Source of the DNA: Actinomycetota bacterium
Lineage (GTDB): Bacteria > Actinomycetota > Actinomycetes > Nanopelagicales > Nanopelagicaceae
Reading direction: 5' to 3'
DNA: 64,000 nucleotides
NCBI GenBank assembly: GCA_009702925.1
Contig: WLHC01000003.1
Coordinates: 30,092-94,091, forward strand
The notes under the pieces are model-generated. The model searched no databases. It was not told the origin of the DNA and saw only the letters and a list, made by a program, of their open reading frames with translations. Below, in pieces: positions 17,400 to 26,732 of the stretch (the first letter of the stretch is position 1; each line of letters starts with the position of its first letter). Both the position numbers and the translations under genes were made by a program.

Positions 17400-17988
17400 A
17401 CTCACGGTTTCTGATGGCCGGGCAAAAGCGCCATACGACAAAGAACGGGCAGAAAAAGCTGTCCGAGAGCTTTTGTTTGCACTTGGTGAAGATCCAGATC
17501 GTGAAGGTCTAAAGGAAACTCCTGCTCGCGTTGCACGAGCCATGTCTGAAAATTTTGAGGGCCTATGGCAATCACCAGAAGATGTTTTGACTACAACTTT
17601 TGATATTGGCCATGAAGAGTTGGTAATTGTTCGAGATATAGAAGTGTTCTCGCACTGCGAACACCACTTAACTCCCTTTCACGGTGTTGCTCATATTGGA
17701 TATATACCTCGCGGCAAGATTACTGGTCTTTCAAAGCTAGCCCGCTTAGTCGATGTATACGCAAAGCGTCCTCAAGTTCAAGAACGTTTAACGACACAAA
17801 TTGCAGATGCCATGGTTGAAATTTTAAATCCACTGGGAGTAATTGTGATTATTGATTGCGAGCATCTATGTATGTCTATGCGAGGTGTAAAGAAATCACA
17901 AGCTCGTACAACTACTTCAGCTGTGCGCGGAGCGTTGACTAATGCAGCAACACGTTCAGAAGCAATCGCCTTAATTACTAGAGGCTAG
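17386..17988 (+). CDS. folE: GTP cyclohydrolase I
   Basis: First step of tetrahydrofolate synthesis, GTP to 7,8-dihydroneopterin triphosphate. Zinc and catalytic residues appear in [21 protein letters not shown] and in [22 protein letters not shown] is the usual N-terminal signature. It begins with GTG inside the ftsH end (14-bp overlap) and is followed by folP after 4 bp, so the folate genes are co-transcribed with ftsH. Confidence 0.96.
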   Translation: MTINKLTVSDGRAKAPYDKERAEKAVRELLFALGEDPDREGLKETPARVARAMSENFEGLWQSPEDVLTTTFDIGHEELVIVRDIEVFSHCEHHLTPFHGVAHIGYIPRGKITGLSKLARLVDVYAKRPQVQERLTTQIADAMVEILNPLGVIVIIDCEHLCMSMRGVKKSQARTTTSAVRGALTNAATRSEAIALITRG

Positions 17989-17992
17989 TTTT

Positions 17993-18760
17993 ATGTTGGT
18001 AATGGGCATTTTAAATGTAACCCCAGATTCTTTTGCTGATGGTGGAAAACATAATGAATTAGATGCTGCGGTTTCACGTGGATTAGAGATGATCTCTGAA
18101 GGCGTGGACATTATTGATATCGGTGGGGAATCAACTAGGCCAGGGGCAGAACGAGTTGATGAAGAAGAAGAACTACGACGAACTATTCCTGTAATTGAAA
18201 AAATCGCACCATACGTTGAAAAAAACGGTGTGAAAATAAGTATCGACACAATGCGGGCCAGCGTGGCAAAAGCTGCAGTAAAAGCTGGAGCAACAATTAT
18301 AAATGATGTCAGTGCCGGTCAATCTGATCAGGAGATGCTTTCTACAGCTGCAAAATTAAATGTTCCATACATTGCAATGCACTGGCGTGGATATTCCAAA
18401 GACATGAATTCAAAAGCCGTATATAGAGATGTTGTCTCAGAAACTATTTCGGAATTAGAAGAGCGAATTCATGCCGCATTGTCACAAGGAGTCAAAAAAG
18501 AGAATTTAATAATTGATCCTGGTCTGGGTTTTGCCAAGGATTCAGAACACAATTGGGCAATTATTGATGCGATGGATCGTTTTGTGGATTTAGGTTATCC
18601 AGTATTAGTTGGTGGTTCGCGCAAAAGATTCTTAGGTGGTGATTCTCCTGATCAACGGGAAGAGGCGACAATAAATTTGACGAAGAAACTTAAAGACACG
18701 GGTATTTGGGCAGTTAGAGTTCATTCTGTTAAGCCACACAAGGAGGTGATCGGTCAATGA
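17993..18760 (+). CDS. folP: Dihydropteroate synthase
   Basis: Condenses dihydropterin pyrophosphate with p-aminobenzoate; the sulfonamide target. Signatures run from the start: GILNVTPDSFADGG, DIGGESTRPGAE, IIDPGLGFAKDSEHN and VGGSRKRFLG. Length 255 is slightly short but complete. It overlaps folB by ATGA. The order folE-folP-folB-folK matches other Actinobacteria. Confidence 0.96.
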   Translation: MLVMGILNVTPDSFADGGKHNELDAAVSRGLEMISEGVDIIDIGGESTRPGAERVDEEEELRRTIPVIEKIAPYVEKNGVKISIDTMRASVAKAAVKAGATIINDVSAGQSDQEMLSTAAKLNVPYIAMHWRGYSKDMNSKAVYRDVVSETISELEERIHAALSQGVKKENLIIDPGLGFAKDSEHNWAIIDAMDRFVDLGYPVLVGGSRKRFLGGDSPDQREEATINLTKKLKDTGIWAVRVHSVKPHKEVIGQ

Positions 18761-19119
18761 GTGATCAAATCATTCTCACAGGCATCCATGGTTTTGGCTA
18801 TCACGGTTTGTTTGAGTCTGAAAGATTAAATGGCCAGGATTTTTATGTGGACTTAACTTTGCAAATAGATTTAACATCAGCTGCCCATAGTGATGCAATC
18901 AATGACACGGTTAACTACGCAGAGATAACTGAGTTAACGCATCGTGAAATTACGACTAAACCAGTGAATTTAATTGAAAAATTGGCATACAGAATTGCAG
19001 AGAGAATTTTAGAAATCCATCCAAAAGTAGAGTCAGTAACAGTTACAGTTCACAAACCTCAAGCTCCGGTTGGAATAAAGATTCAAGACATCTCAGTCGT
19101 CGTGACAAAAGCGCGATGA
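18757..19119 (+). CDS. folB: Dihydroneopterin aldolase
   Basis: Splits 7,8-dihydroneopterin into 6-hydroxymethyl-dihydropterin and glycolaldehyde. The N-terminal signature GIHGFGYHGLFESER, the NDTVNYAEI segment, and the catalytic Lys in IEKLAYRIAERIL are present. Length 120 is typical. It is joined to folP and folK by 4-bp ATGA overlaps on both sides, which implies translational coupling. Confidence 0.95.
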   Translation: MSDQIILTGIHGFGYHGLFESERLNGQDFYVDLTLQIDLTSAAHSDAINDTVNYAEITELTHREITTKPVNLIEKLAYRIAERILEIHPKVESVTVTVHKPQAPVGIKIQDISVVVTKAR

Positions 19120-19565
19120 AGGCGGTTATTTCTTTAGGCGCTAATTTGGGTAATCCAAATGAAAATTTGGATACCGCTTTGGCCTTGTTGCGCGAGGCCA
19201 CTGATGTAAAAAAAGTTTCTTCATACATATCTACAAAGCCAATTGGAGGTCCAATTCAACCGGATTATTTAAATGCAGTATGTGTAATCGAGAGCGACCT
19301 GCCAGCAATGGATTTGCTTTCATTACTACACGGAATAGAAAAAGCCATGGGGCGAGAGCGAATTGAACATTGGGGGCCGCGAACTATCGATTTAGATCTG
19401 ATCCAATATGGAGATCTAATCAGTAAGGCAGATGAATTAGCACTCCCACATCCACGCGCGCATGAGCGTAGATTTGTTTTACAGCCGTGGTTTGAAATAG
19501 AGCCTGATGCAATCTTGTTAACTCACGGAGCAATTAAAGATCTTTTGGAACATCTGCCTGCTTAG
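19116..19565 (+). CDS. folK: 2-amino-4-hydroxy-6-hydroxymethyldihydropteridine pyrophosphokinase
   Basis: Activates hydroxymethyl-dihydropterin with ATP for FolP. Family signatures are SLGANLGNPNENL, the WGPRTIDLDLI metal/ATP motif and PHPRAHERRFVLQPW. Length 149 is compact. It closes the folate block; a 53-bp gap with a possible new promoter (TAAACT, 19569-19574) precedes panC. Confidence 0.95.
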   Translation: MKAVISLGANLGNPNENLDTALALLREATDVKKVSSYISTKPIGGPIQPDYLNAVCVIESDLPAMDLLSLLHGIEKAMGRERIEHWGPRTIDLDLIQYGDLISKADELALPHPRAHERRFVLQPWFEIEPDAILLTHGAIKDLLEHLPA

Positions 19566-19568
19566 CGC

Positions 19569-19574
19569 TAAACT
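19569..19574 (+). promoter_or_regulatory. Possible -10 element upstream of panC
   Basis: TAAACT, the same hexamer used at 5850, begins a few bases after the folK stop. A transcript from about 19581 would give panC a ~38-nt leader containing GAAAGG and TGGAGC. Confidence 0.35.
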
Positions 19575-19618
19575 TTAACTATCTCGCCCGGTACCTGAAA
19601 GGACTGGAGCCACTTTAA

Positions 19619-20371
19619 ATGAGCGTATTAGTTCCGACAATGGGTGCCTTACATAAAGGTCACCAAGCGTTGATTAAGCGTGCTCGAACAATTGATGATG
19701 AAGTTATTGTGAGTATTTTTGTAAATCCTCTTCAATTTGAAAATAAAGCTGAAATCGAAAAGTATCCACGATCTCCAGAGCGCGATATCGAAATTGCAAC
19801 CATCGCAGGTGCAACACAAGTTTGGTTTCCTGAATATGAAGAACTTTACCCACAGGGATTTCAAACCCTTGATTCTGGTCCATTGGGCACAATTTTCGAA
19901 GGTGCATCAAGGCCAGGACATTTCGACGGTGTTGTCACGGTTGTGAATCGTCTATTTGCAATTACTAAACCAAGCCATGCAGTTTTTGGAGAAAAAGACT
20001 TTCAGCAGCTATCAATCATTAAAGCAATGAAAAGCAAAGTTGAAATCATTAGCGTGCCAACAATTCGTGAATTTGATGGACTTGCAATGTCCTCCCGAAA
20101 TGTGCGCCTGAGTGCAGAGGGTCGAAATAGTGCACTAGTAGTTAATCGAGCGCTTTCTGCAGCTAGATTAGCTCCAACGGTTGAGATAGCAATTGAAATT
20201 TTGAATTCAACAATCTCAACAGAATCTGGATTTAAAAAAGATTATGCAACTGTAATTGACGAAGATAATTTTTCGTTAGCAACAGATTCAACTAAATCAA
20301 AAAGAGTGATTATTGCTGGGTGGGTTGAAGGTGTCCGATTAATTGACAATATGCCGATGGTAGGGAGATAA
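19619..20371 (+). CDS. panC: Pantothenate synthetase, short N-terminus
   Basis: Ligates pantoate and beta-alanine with ATP. The family motifs VPTMGALHKGH, VSIFVNPLQF, GHFDGVVTVVNRLF, GEKDFQQL and AMSSRNVRLS are all present. The protein (250 aa) starts directly at the first conserved strand and lacks the ~20-25 residues that usually precede it. An in-frame TAA immediately before the ATG rules out an upstream start. It is followed by coaX after 2 bp. panD, which lies between panC and coaX in Mycobacterium, is missing here. Confidence 0.94.
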   Translation: MSVLVPTMGALHKGHQALIKRARTIDDEVIVSIFVNPLQFENKAEIEKYPRSPERDIEIATIAGATQVWFPEYEELYPQGFQTLDSGPLGTIFEGASRPGHFDGVVTVVNRLFAITKPSHAVFGEKDFQQLSIIKAMKSKVEIISVPTIREFDGLAMSSRNVRLSAEGRNSALVVNRALSAARLAPTVEIAIEILNSTISTESGFKKDYATVIDEDNFSLATDSTKSKRVIIAGWVEGVRLIDNMPMVGR

Positions 20372-20373
20372 CG

Positions 20374-21138
20374 ATGCTGTTGACTGTGGATGTAGGTAAT
20401 ACAAATACTGTTCTTGGTGTTTTTGACGACAAAGTATTAATTCGCTCATGGCGAGTAAAAACTGATCCTCGCAGCACAGCAGATGAACTTTGGCTTCAGT
20501 TTCGCGCCCTTGTTGAGGATTACAATTTAACTGGCCTATCAATCTGCTCTACAGTTCCGGCGACCTTACGTGAGCTGCGAACCATGATTGCCGACTACTT
20601 TGTAGGAATCCCTGTAACTATTGTGGAACCTGGAACAAAAACTGGTGTCCCACTTCTAGTTGATAATCCCAAGGAGATTGGTGCCGATCGAATTGTAAAT
20701 ACTTTAGCTGCTCATACTATTTTTGGCGGGCCAGCAATTGTTGTCGATTTTGGTACCTCAACAAATCTAGATGTAGTTTCACCAAAAGGTGAGTTTCTAG
20801 GTGGCGCTTTAGCACCGGGTATTGAGATCTCTGTCGATGCACTCGCAGCTCGCGCTGCACAACTTCGAAAAATTGAACTCATAAAACCAAAAAATGTAAT
20901 CGGAAAAAATACTGTTGAAGCACTACAGTCCGGGACAATTTTTGGATTTGCTGGCCAAGTTGATGGATTGGTAGATCGAATCACCGCAGAACTTGCTGAT
21001 TCGTATTCAAAAAAGCCAATAGTTATTGCCACAGGTGGGCTCGCACCCTTGATTGTGGGCGTTTCAGAAACAATTGAGCATTACGAGCCCGACTTAACGT
21101 TAATTGGACTTCGTCTAATTCATGAGCGAAATGCTTGA
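20374..21138 (+). CDS. coaX: Type III pantothenate kinase
   Basis: First committed step of coenzyme A synthesis, phosphorylating pantothenate. The N-terminal phosphate loop is TVDVGNTNTVLGVFDD; GADRIVN and the DFGTSTNLDVV motif follow, then GGALAPGI and ATGGLAPLI. Length 254 is typical. It follows panC after 2 bp, so two successive steps of the CoA pathway are co-expressed. Confidence 0.95.
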   Translation: MLLTVDVGNTNTVLGVFDDKVLIRSWRVKTDPRSTADELWLQFRALVEDYNLTGLSICSTVPATLRELRTMIADYFVGIPVTIVEPGTKTGVPLLVDNPKEIGADRIVNTLAAHTIFGGPAIVVDFGTSTNLDVVSPKGEFLGGALAPGIEISVDALAARAAQLRKIELIKPKNVIGKNTVEALQSGTIFGFAGQVDGLVDRITAELADSYSKKPIVIATGGLAPLIVGVSETIEHYEPDLTLIGLRLIHERNA

Positions 21139-21143
21139 GTAGG

Positions 21144-21149
21144 TAGACT
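21144..21149 (+). promoter_or_regulatory. -10 element of lysS
   Basis: TAGACT ends 9 nt before the ATG of lysS, giving at most a 2-3-nt leader. The gap to the coaX stop is only 20 bp, so lysS may also receive read-through. Confidence 0.4.
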
Positions 21150-21158
21150 TACCAACCT

Positions 21159-22685
21159 ATGAACACTGACAACTCAACTGGTTCTGCTTCAAACTCTGGC
21201 GCTGAAGAGGATTTACCTGAGCAGCTTCGAATTCGCAGAGAAAAGCGTGCTGCCCTAATTGCCCGGGATATTGAGCCATATCCAGTTTCGGTACCTCGCA
21301 CAAAATCTCTCCTAGAGATACGTGAAAAATATGTTGGTCTTGAGATCGATGTTGCAACGGGGGACATCGAATCTTTAACGGGAAGAATTATCTTTAAACG
21401 TGATACAGGGAAACTGTGTTTTGCAACTTTACGTGAAGGCGATGGAACTGAACTTCAGGCGATGTTGTCGCTAGATAAAGTTGGCCAAGATGCACTTGAA
21501 TCTTGGAAGTCAGATATTGACTTGGGTGACATTGTTTCAATAACAGGTGAAATTATTACTTCAAAACGTGGCGAACTTTCTGTACTGGCTAACTCTTGGA
21601 CATTGGCATCAAAGTCACTTCGGCCTTTGCCAAATGATCACAAGCCGATGTCTGAAGAGACCCGCGTTCGTATGCGTTATGTTGATTTAATCGTTCGACC
21701 AGAGGCTCGAAGTAATGCACGACTACGCCCGATGGTCATGAAGTCTTTGCGTAATACTTTTGAAAAAGAAAAATTTGTAGAAGTGGAAACTCCCATGCTT
21801 CAGGTCATGCATGGCGGAGCTGCTGCGCGTCCATTTAAGTCTCACTCAAATGCTTACGATATGGATCTCTACCTTCGGATAGCACCAGAGCTTTTTCTTA
21901 AGCGCTGTGTTGTTGGTGGAATTGAACGAGTATTTGAAATCAACCGTAACTTTCGCAACGAGGGAGCAGATTCTTCTCACTCACCTGAGTTTGCGATGAT
22001 CGAAAGCTACATGGCTTACGGAGACTGGCTCTCAATCGCTGATTTAACACGTGACCTTGTTCAAAATGCAGCGATGGCAATTGCAGGTTCACATGTTGTG
22101 ACCCACCACGATGGACGCCAAGCAAATTTAGGTGGCCAGTGGAAACAGATTTCACTATACGAAGCCATTTCACAGGGAGTTGGCCAAACGGTTACAGCCT
22201 TAACTTCAATAGCAGAGCTCAAGAAAATCGCTGAAAAACTTGGCATGAAAGTTGATCCAAAGTGGATTACAGGAAAATTAGCCGAAGAGATATTTGAACA
22301 TGTTGCTAAAGATCAACTAATTGAACCTACCTTTGTTATGGGTTTTCCTGTTGATACATCACCTCTAGTTCGAGCGCATCGCGATATTCCAGGAGTTGCT
22401 GAAAAATGGGATTTATATGTCGACGGTTTTGAATTAGCAACTGGCTACTCCGAATTAATTGATCCAGTGATTCAACGTGATCGACTAGTTGAGCAAGCAA
22501 CACTTGGTTCAAAAGGTGATCTAGAAGCAATGCAAGTAGACGAAGATTTCTTGCGTGCAATGGAGTTTGCAATGCCACCAACAGGTGGAATGGGTATGGG
22601 GGTTGATCGATTATTAATGGCACTTACCGGGCTAGGAATTCGCGAAACAATCTTGTTCCCACTTGTAAAGCCGGAGATGGATTAA
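21159..22685 (+). CDS. lysS: Lysyl-tRNA synthetase, class II
   Basis: Charges tRNA-Lys. An N-terminal OB-fold anticodon domain (about 60-170, with GRIIFKRDTGKLCFATLREGDG) precedes the class II core. Motif 1 lies around RMRYVDLIVRPEARSN, motif 2 in ERVFEINRNFRNEGADSSHSPEF, and motif 3 in GMGMGVDRLLMALTG. Length 508 is normal. It is followed 3 bp later by an ArgA-type acetyltransferase. Confidence 0.97.
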   Translation: MNTDNSTGSASNSGAEEDLPEQLRIRREKRAALIARDIEPYPVSVPRTKSLLEIREKYVGLEIDVATGDIESLTGRIIFKRDTGKLCFATLREGDGTELQAMLSLDKVGQDALESWKSDIDLGDIVSITGEIITSKRGELSVLANSWTLASKSLRPLPNDHKPMSEETRVRMRYVDLIVRPEARSNARLRPMVMKSLRNTFEKEKFVEVETPMLQVMHGGAAARPFKSHSNAYDMDLYLRIAPELFLKRCVVGGIERVFEINRNFRNEGADSSHSPEFAMIESYMAYGDWLSIADLTRDLVQNAAMAIAGSHVVTHHDGRQANLGGQWKQISLYEAISQGVGQTVTALTSIAELKKIAEKLGMKVDPKWITGKLAEEIFEHVAKDQLIEPTFVMGFPVDTSPLVRAHRDIPGVAEKWDLYVDGFELATGYSELIDPVIQRDRLVEQATLGSKGDLEAMQVDEDFLRAMEFAMPPTGGMGMGVDRLLMALTGLGIRETILFPLVKPEMD

Positions 22686-22688
22686 ATT

Positions 22689-23180
22689 ATGCAGATCCGC
22701 CCAGCACATACCAGTGACATCAAAGGAATTCGGCAGCTCATTGATTCTTATTCACCACAAGGCCGTTTGCTCACAAAAGAAACCGTTACTCTTTATGAGA
22801 GTGTTCAAGAGTTCACAGTAGCAATTGAAGGTAATGATGTTGTTGGTTGCGGTGCACTTCATGTGCTGTGGGAAGATTTGGCCGAAGTTCGCACAGTTGC
22901 AGTCAATGAAAAACTTCGTGGTCAAGGTGTCGGACATCAAATCTTAGAATCCATAATTTCAAGAGCTAAAGAGATCGGAATCAAGCGTCTTTTTTGTTTG
23001 ACTTTTGAAACTGAGTTTTTTGGTCGTCACGGATTTCAAGTAATTGAAGGAACTCCGGTTGCACCTGAAATCTATGCCGAACTTTTGCGTTCCTATGATG
23101 CAGGTGTTGCAGAGTTTTTAGATCTTGAAGCGGTGAAACCAAATACCCTGGGAAATACCCGAATGCTGAAAGAGCTGTAA
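22689..23180 (+). CDS. argA: N-acetylglutamate synthase, ArgA-type GNAT
   Basis: GNAT acetyltransferase predicted to acetylate glutamate as the first step of arginine synthesis. Acetyl-CoA motif A is VNEKLRGQGVGHQI. The C-terminal part (TFETEFFGRHGF, LRSYDAGVAEFLDLE, VKPNTLGNTRML) closely follows the short actinobacterial ArgA typified by the M. tuberculosis enzyme. It stands between lysS and clpC, where Mycobacterium carries lsr2. It is co-transcribed with lysS (3-bp gap) and no other arginine genes are nearby. Confidence 0.82.
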   Translation: MQIRPAHTSDIKGIRQLIDSYSPQGRLLTKETVTLYESVQEFTVAIEGNDVVGCGALHVLWEDLAEVRTVAVNEKLRGQGVGHQILESIISRAKEIGIKRLFCLTFETEFFGRHGFQVIEGTPVAPEIYAELLRSYDAGVAEFLDLEAVKPNTLGNTRMLKEL

Positions 23181-23354
23181 GCGAACTCAGCCGAAGACCT
23201 CTACTAATTCGGAAAAATCGACCCTAGATTTAGCCCTATTTCGGGCATAACCCCGCCACATTTGGGGTTGTAAAGGTCGTAAGCAATCCACCTCGCGGGC
23301 CAATGGCTGCAGGTATTAGGCTTAATGACAGATCGATACAAAGGAGCACCGCCC
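23181..23354 (+). promoter_or_regulatory. clpC upstream region: small hairpins, -10 element and RBS
   Basis: The gap holds three short inverted repeats: CCGAA/TTCGG (23191-23195/23208-23212), GCCC/GGGC near 23233-23246, and AACCCC/GGGGTT (23249-23254/23264-23269). None is followed by a T-run. TAGGCT (23317-23322) would initiate near 23330, leaving a ~25-nt leader with AAAGGAG 9 nt before ATG 23355. I found no clear ClgR, CtsR or HspR operator. Confidence 0.45.
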
Positions 23355-25853
23355 ATGTTTGAGCGCTTTACCGACCGAGCCCGACGTGTTGTCGTTTTGG
23401 CCCAAGAAGAAGCACGCATGCTCAATCACAATTACATCGGTACTGAGCACATCTTGCTTGGTCTCATTCACGAAGGTGAAGGCGTTGCATCAAAGGCTCT
23501 CGAATCACTAGGTATTTCACTTGAAGGTGTTCGAGCACAAGTAGAAGAAATTATTGGCCAGGGACAACAGGCACCAAGTGGTCACATTCCATTTACTCCG
23601 CGCGCAAAGAAAGTTCTTGAGCTTTCACTTCGCGAAGCGTTGCAGTTAGGACACAACTACATTGGAACTGAACATATTCTTCTTGGTTTAATTCGCGAAG
23701 GTGAAGGAGTTGCTGCGCAAGTTCTTGTAAAACTCAGTGCTGACTTAAATCGCGTGCGTCAACAAGTTATTCAATTACTTTCTGGTTACCAAGGAAAAGA
23801 ATCTGTTCAGGCAGGCCCTGCAGAAGGAACTCCATCAACATCATTAGTACTAGATCAATTTGGACGAAATCTTACTCAAGCAGCTCGTGAAGGAAAACTT
23901 GATCCTGTAATTGGTCGCGAAAATGAAATAGAGCGCGTCATGCAAGTTCTATCGCGCCGTACAAAAAACAACCCGGTTCTAATCGGTGAACCAGGGGTTG
24001 GTAAGACTGCCGTTGTTGAAGGTCTAGCACAAGCAATCTTTAAGAATGATGTTCCTGAAACTCTTAAAGACAAGCAGGTCTACTCACTTGATCTCGGAGC
24101 ACTTGTTGCAGGTAGTCGCTACCGCGGAGACTTTGAAGAGCGTTTAAAGAAAGTTCTTAAAGAGATCAAAACTCGCGGCGACATTATTTTGTTTATCGAT
24201 GAGATTCATACCCTTGTTGGAGCAGGAGCTGCAGAGGGTGCAATCGATGCTGCAAGCATTCTTAAGCCAATGCTTGCACGAGGTGAGCTACAGACAATCG
24301 GTGCAACAACACTTGATGAGTACCGCAAGCATGTTGAAAAAGATGCAGCCCTAGAGCGCCGCTTTCAGCCAATTCAAGTAAAAGAGCCAACAGTTGCTCA
24401 CACAATTGAGATTCTTAAGGGGTTACGCGATCGATACGAAACGCATCACCGTGTATCGATTACAGATGGTGCTTTAGCAGCTGCTGCAAACATGGCTGAT
24501 CGCTATGTTTCAGATCGCTTCTTGCCAGATAAGGCAATAGACCTCATTGATGAGGCTGGATCACGACTTCGTATTAAGAGAATGACTGCCCCACCTGAGC
24601 TTCGTGAATACGACGATAAAATTGCAAATGCTCGCAAAGAGAAAGAGTCGGCTATTGATGGCCAGGACTTTGAATTAGCTGCAACTCTTCGCGATAAGGA
24701 AAAAACTCTTATCATCGAAAAACAAGAGGCAGAGAAAAATTGGAAAGCAACTGACTTAGATAAGGTCACAGAAGTTGACGAAGAGTTAATTGCTCAAGTG
24801 CTTTCAATCTCAACCGGCATTCCTGTATTTAAACTAACTGAGGAAGAGACTGCTCGTCTTCTAAATATGGAAGCAGAGCTTCACAACCGAGTCATTGGAC
24901 AAGAGCAAGCGATTAAGGCGTTATCAAAAGCAATACGCCGTACACGTGCCGGGCTTAAGGATCCACGCCGTCCAGGTGGTTCATTTATCTTTGCTGGTCC
25001 TTCAGGTGTTGGTAAGACAGAGCTTTCAAAAACTCTTGCTTCATTCTTATTTGGTGATCAGGATGCATTGATTCAGCTTGATATGTCTGAATACTCTGAG
25101 CGCCATACAGCTTCACGTTTATTTGGAGCTCCACCAGGCTATGTTGGATATGACGAGGGTGGACAGCTAACTGAAAAAGTTCGCCGCCGTCCGTTCTCTG
25201 TAGTTCTCTTTGATGAGATCGAAAAAGCGCACCCAGATATCTTCAACTCTCTTTTGCAGGTTCTAGAAGATGGACGTTTAACAGATGCTCAAGGTCGCAC
25301 AGTGGACTTTAAAAACACGGTCATCATCATGACGACTAACCTTGGAACTCGCGATATCTCTAAATCACAAGGTCTTGGCTTTGCTAATTCTGGTGATGAT
25401 TTAACAAACTATGAGCGCATGAAGGGCAAAGTAACCGATGAACTTAAGTCACACTTTCGCCCTGAGTTCCTTAACCGTATCGATGATGTAATCGTCTTCC
25501 ATCAGTTAACAAAGCCTCAGATAATTGAAATCGTTGATCTGATGCTTAAAAATCTTGATGATCGTTTGCAGAACAAAGATATGGGAATTGAATTAACGCC
25601 AGCTGCAAAAGATTTATTGGCAGATCGCGGTTATGACCCACTCTTGGGAGCACGTCCTCTCCGTCGCGTAATTCAACGCGAAATTGAGGATGCATTGTCA
25701 GAGCGCATCTTGTTTGGTGAGTTAAAGGCCGGTGAAATCATTGTTGTTGATGTCATCGGTGAAGGCACTGAAGCAGAGTTCACCTTTAAGGGTGCACCAA
25801 AATCTGCAATGCCCGACACACCTGAAGATTTAGCGCAAGCTCCAACTGCTTAA
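23355..25853 (+). CDS. clpC: ATP-dependent Clp protease ATPase subunit ClpC
   Basis: Hexameric AAA+ unfoldase feeding ClpP. From ATG 23355 (832 aa): two Clp-N repeats (1-140), AAA-1 with Walker A GEPGVGKT, a UVR-like coiled middle region ([22 protein letters not shown]), and AAA-2 with Walker A GPSGVGKT plus the C-terminal D2-small domain. The start is set by the canonical [12 protein letters not shown]-terminus and AAAGGAG upstream; the tracked start adds ten residues with no family match. No clpP or mcsA/mcsB is nearby. Confidence 0.97.
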   Translation: MFERFTDRARRVVVLAQEEARMLNHNYIGTEHILLGLIHEGEGVASKALESLGISLEGVRAQVEEIIGQGQQAPSGHIPFTPRAKKVLELSLREALQLGHNYIGTEHILLGLIREGEGVAAQVLVKLSADLNRVRQQVIQLLSGYQGKESVQAGPAEGTPSTSLVLDQFGRNLTQAAREGKLDPVIGRENEIERVMQVLSRRTKNNPVLIGEPGVGKTAVVEGLAQAIFKNDVPETLKDKQVYSLDLGALVAGSRYRGDFEERLKKVLKEIKTRGDIILFIDEIHTLVGAGAAEGAIDAASILKPMLARGELQTIGATTLDEYRKHVEKDAALERRFQPIQVKEPTVAHTIEILKGLRDRYETHHRVSITDGALAAAANMADRYVSDRFLPDKAIDLIDEAGSRLRIKRMTAPPELREYDDKIANARKEKESAIDGQDFELAATLRDKEKTLIIEKQEAEKNWKATDLDKVTEVDEELIAQVLSISTGIPVFKLTEEETARLLNMEAELHNRVIGQEQAIKALSKAIRRTRAGLKDPRRPGGSFIFAGPSGVGKTELSKTLASFLFGDQDALIQLDMSEYSERHTASRLFGAPPGYVGYDEGGQLTEKVRRRPFSVVLFDEIEKAHPDIFNSLLQVLEDGRLTDAQGRTVDFKNTVIIMTTNLGTRDISKSQGLGFANSGDDLTNYERMKGKVTDELKSHFRPEFLNRIDDVIVFHQLTKPQIIEIVDLMLKNLDDRLQNKDMGIELTPAAKDLLADRGYDPLLGARPLRRVIQREIEDALSERILFGELKAGEIIVVDVIGEGTEAEFTFKGAPKSAMPDTPEDLAQAPTA

Positions 25854-25880
25854 CTTCGCAACAACTATCTACCTAGAAAT

Positions 25881-26732
25881 CTAGAGGGGTAATCGATAAC
25901 GCTTGCGCGGAATAGATTCAATGAGCTGATCCTTCATTAAGGTCAACAGAGCTTTTTCAACTTGGGATGCATCCGGCCACAGTTTCTTGAGTGCACCCTC
26001 TGTCAGAGATTCATTTTCGCGCAATGCCTGAACGATAGTTCCGCGACATTTGCGGTCAGTACCATGCCAATCTTGAGATTTTCTAACAAGCTCTGTTTTG
26101 GGATAACCATTCTTATGCCAGTTACATTGATCAATAACTGGACATTTTTCACAGACTGGACTCTTTGATGTGCAAATAACTGCTCCAAGTTCCATGGTTG
26201 CAGCCGCCCAAATATGAGCATTCTTTTCCGGTAGTAACTTCATTCGCGAATTTCTCTCCTTTGAAGTTGCAGCAGGTTTTGGATGCTCCTGGCCATCAAT
26301 TGCTCTAACCAAAACACGGCGAATATTTACATCCATAACAAGTGTGCGTTTTTCAAATGCAAAAGCAGCGATTGCTGCGGCGGTGTACTCGCCAATTCCA
26401 GGGAAAAGCTGAAGAATATTGGGATCTTCAGGAACTTGATTGTTAAAATCTTCAGAAATAATCTGCGCAGTTGCATGCAAGCGCAGGGCTCTGCGTGGAT
26501 AACCAAGGCGTCCCCAAGCTGTAATGACCTCTGCAGGTGTTGCTTTAGCTAGATCTGCCGGTGTTGGCCAACGCTGCATCCATTCGTTCCATTTAGGAAG
26601 TACGCGATTGACTGGAGTCTGTTGCAACATGAATTCACTAACTAATACACCCCAAGGTGTTGTATCGCGCCAAGGTAGATCGCGCTTATGCTTTTTAAAC
26701 CAAGTAACTATTGGTTTTTCTAGCGGATTCAT
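25881..26732 (-). CDS. mutY: A/G-specific adenine DNA glycosylase
   Basis: Removes adenine mispaired with 8-oxoguanine. It shows the HhH-GPD core: SEFMLQQTPVNRV with the catalytic Glu, LFPGIGEYTAAAI helix-hairpin-helix, and VMDVNIRRV with the catalytic Asp. The 4Fe-4S loop follows as C-x6-C-x2-C-x5-C (CTSKSPVCEKCPVIDQC). At 283 residues the NUDIX-like C-terminal domain of longer MutY proteins is largely missing. It overlaps radA by ATGA. Confidence 0.94.
   Translation of the reverse strand: MNPLEKPIVTWFKKHKRDLPWRDTTPWGVLVSEFMLQQTPVNRVLPKWNEWMQRWPTPADLAKATPAEVITAWGRLGYPRRALRLHATAQIISEDFNNQVPEDPNILQLFPGIGEYTAAAIAAFAFEKRTLVMDVNIRRVLVRAIDGQEHPKPAATSKERNSRMKLLPEKNAHIWAAATMELGAVICTSKSPVCEKCPVIDQCNWHKNGYPKTELVRKSQDWHGTDRKCRGTIVQALRENESLTEGALKKLWPDASQVEKALLTLMKDQLIESIPRKRYRLPL

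Noticed and set aside
23249-23269. Intrinsic terminator after argA
   Set aside because: AACCCC/GGGGTT forms only a 6-bp stem with a 9-nt loop and is followed by GTAAAGG rather than T residues.
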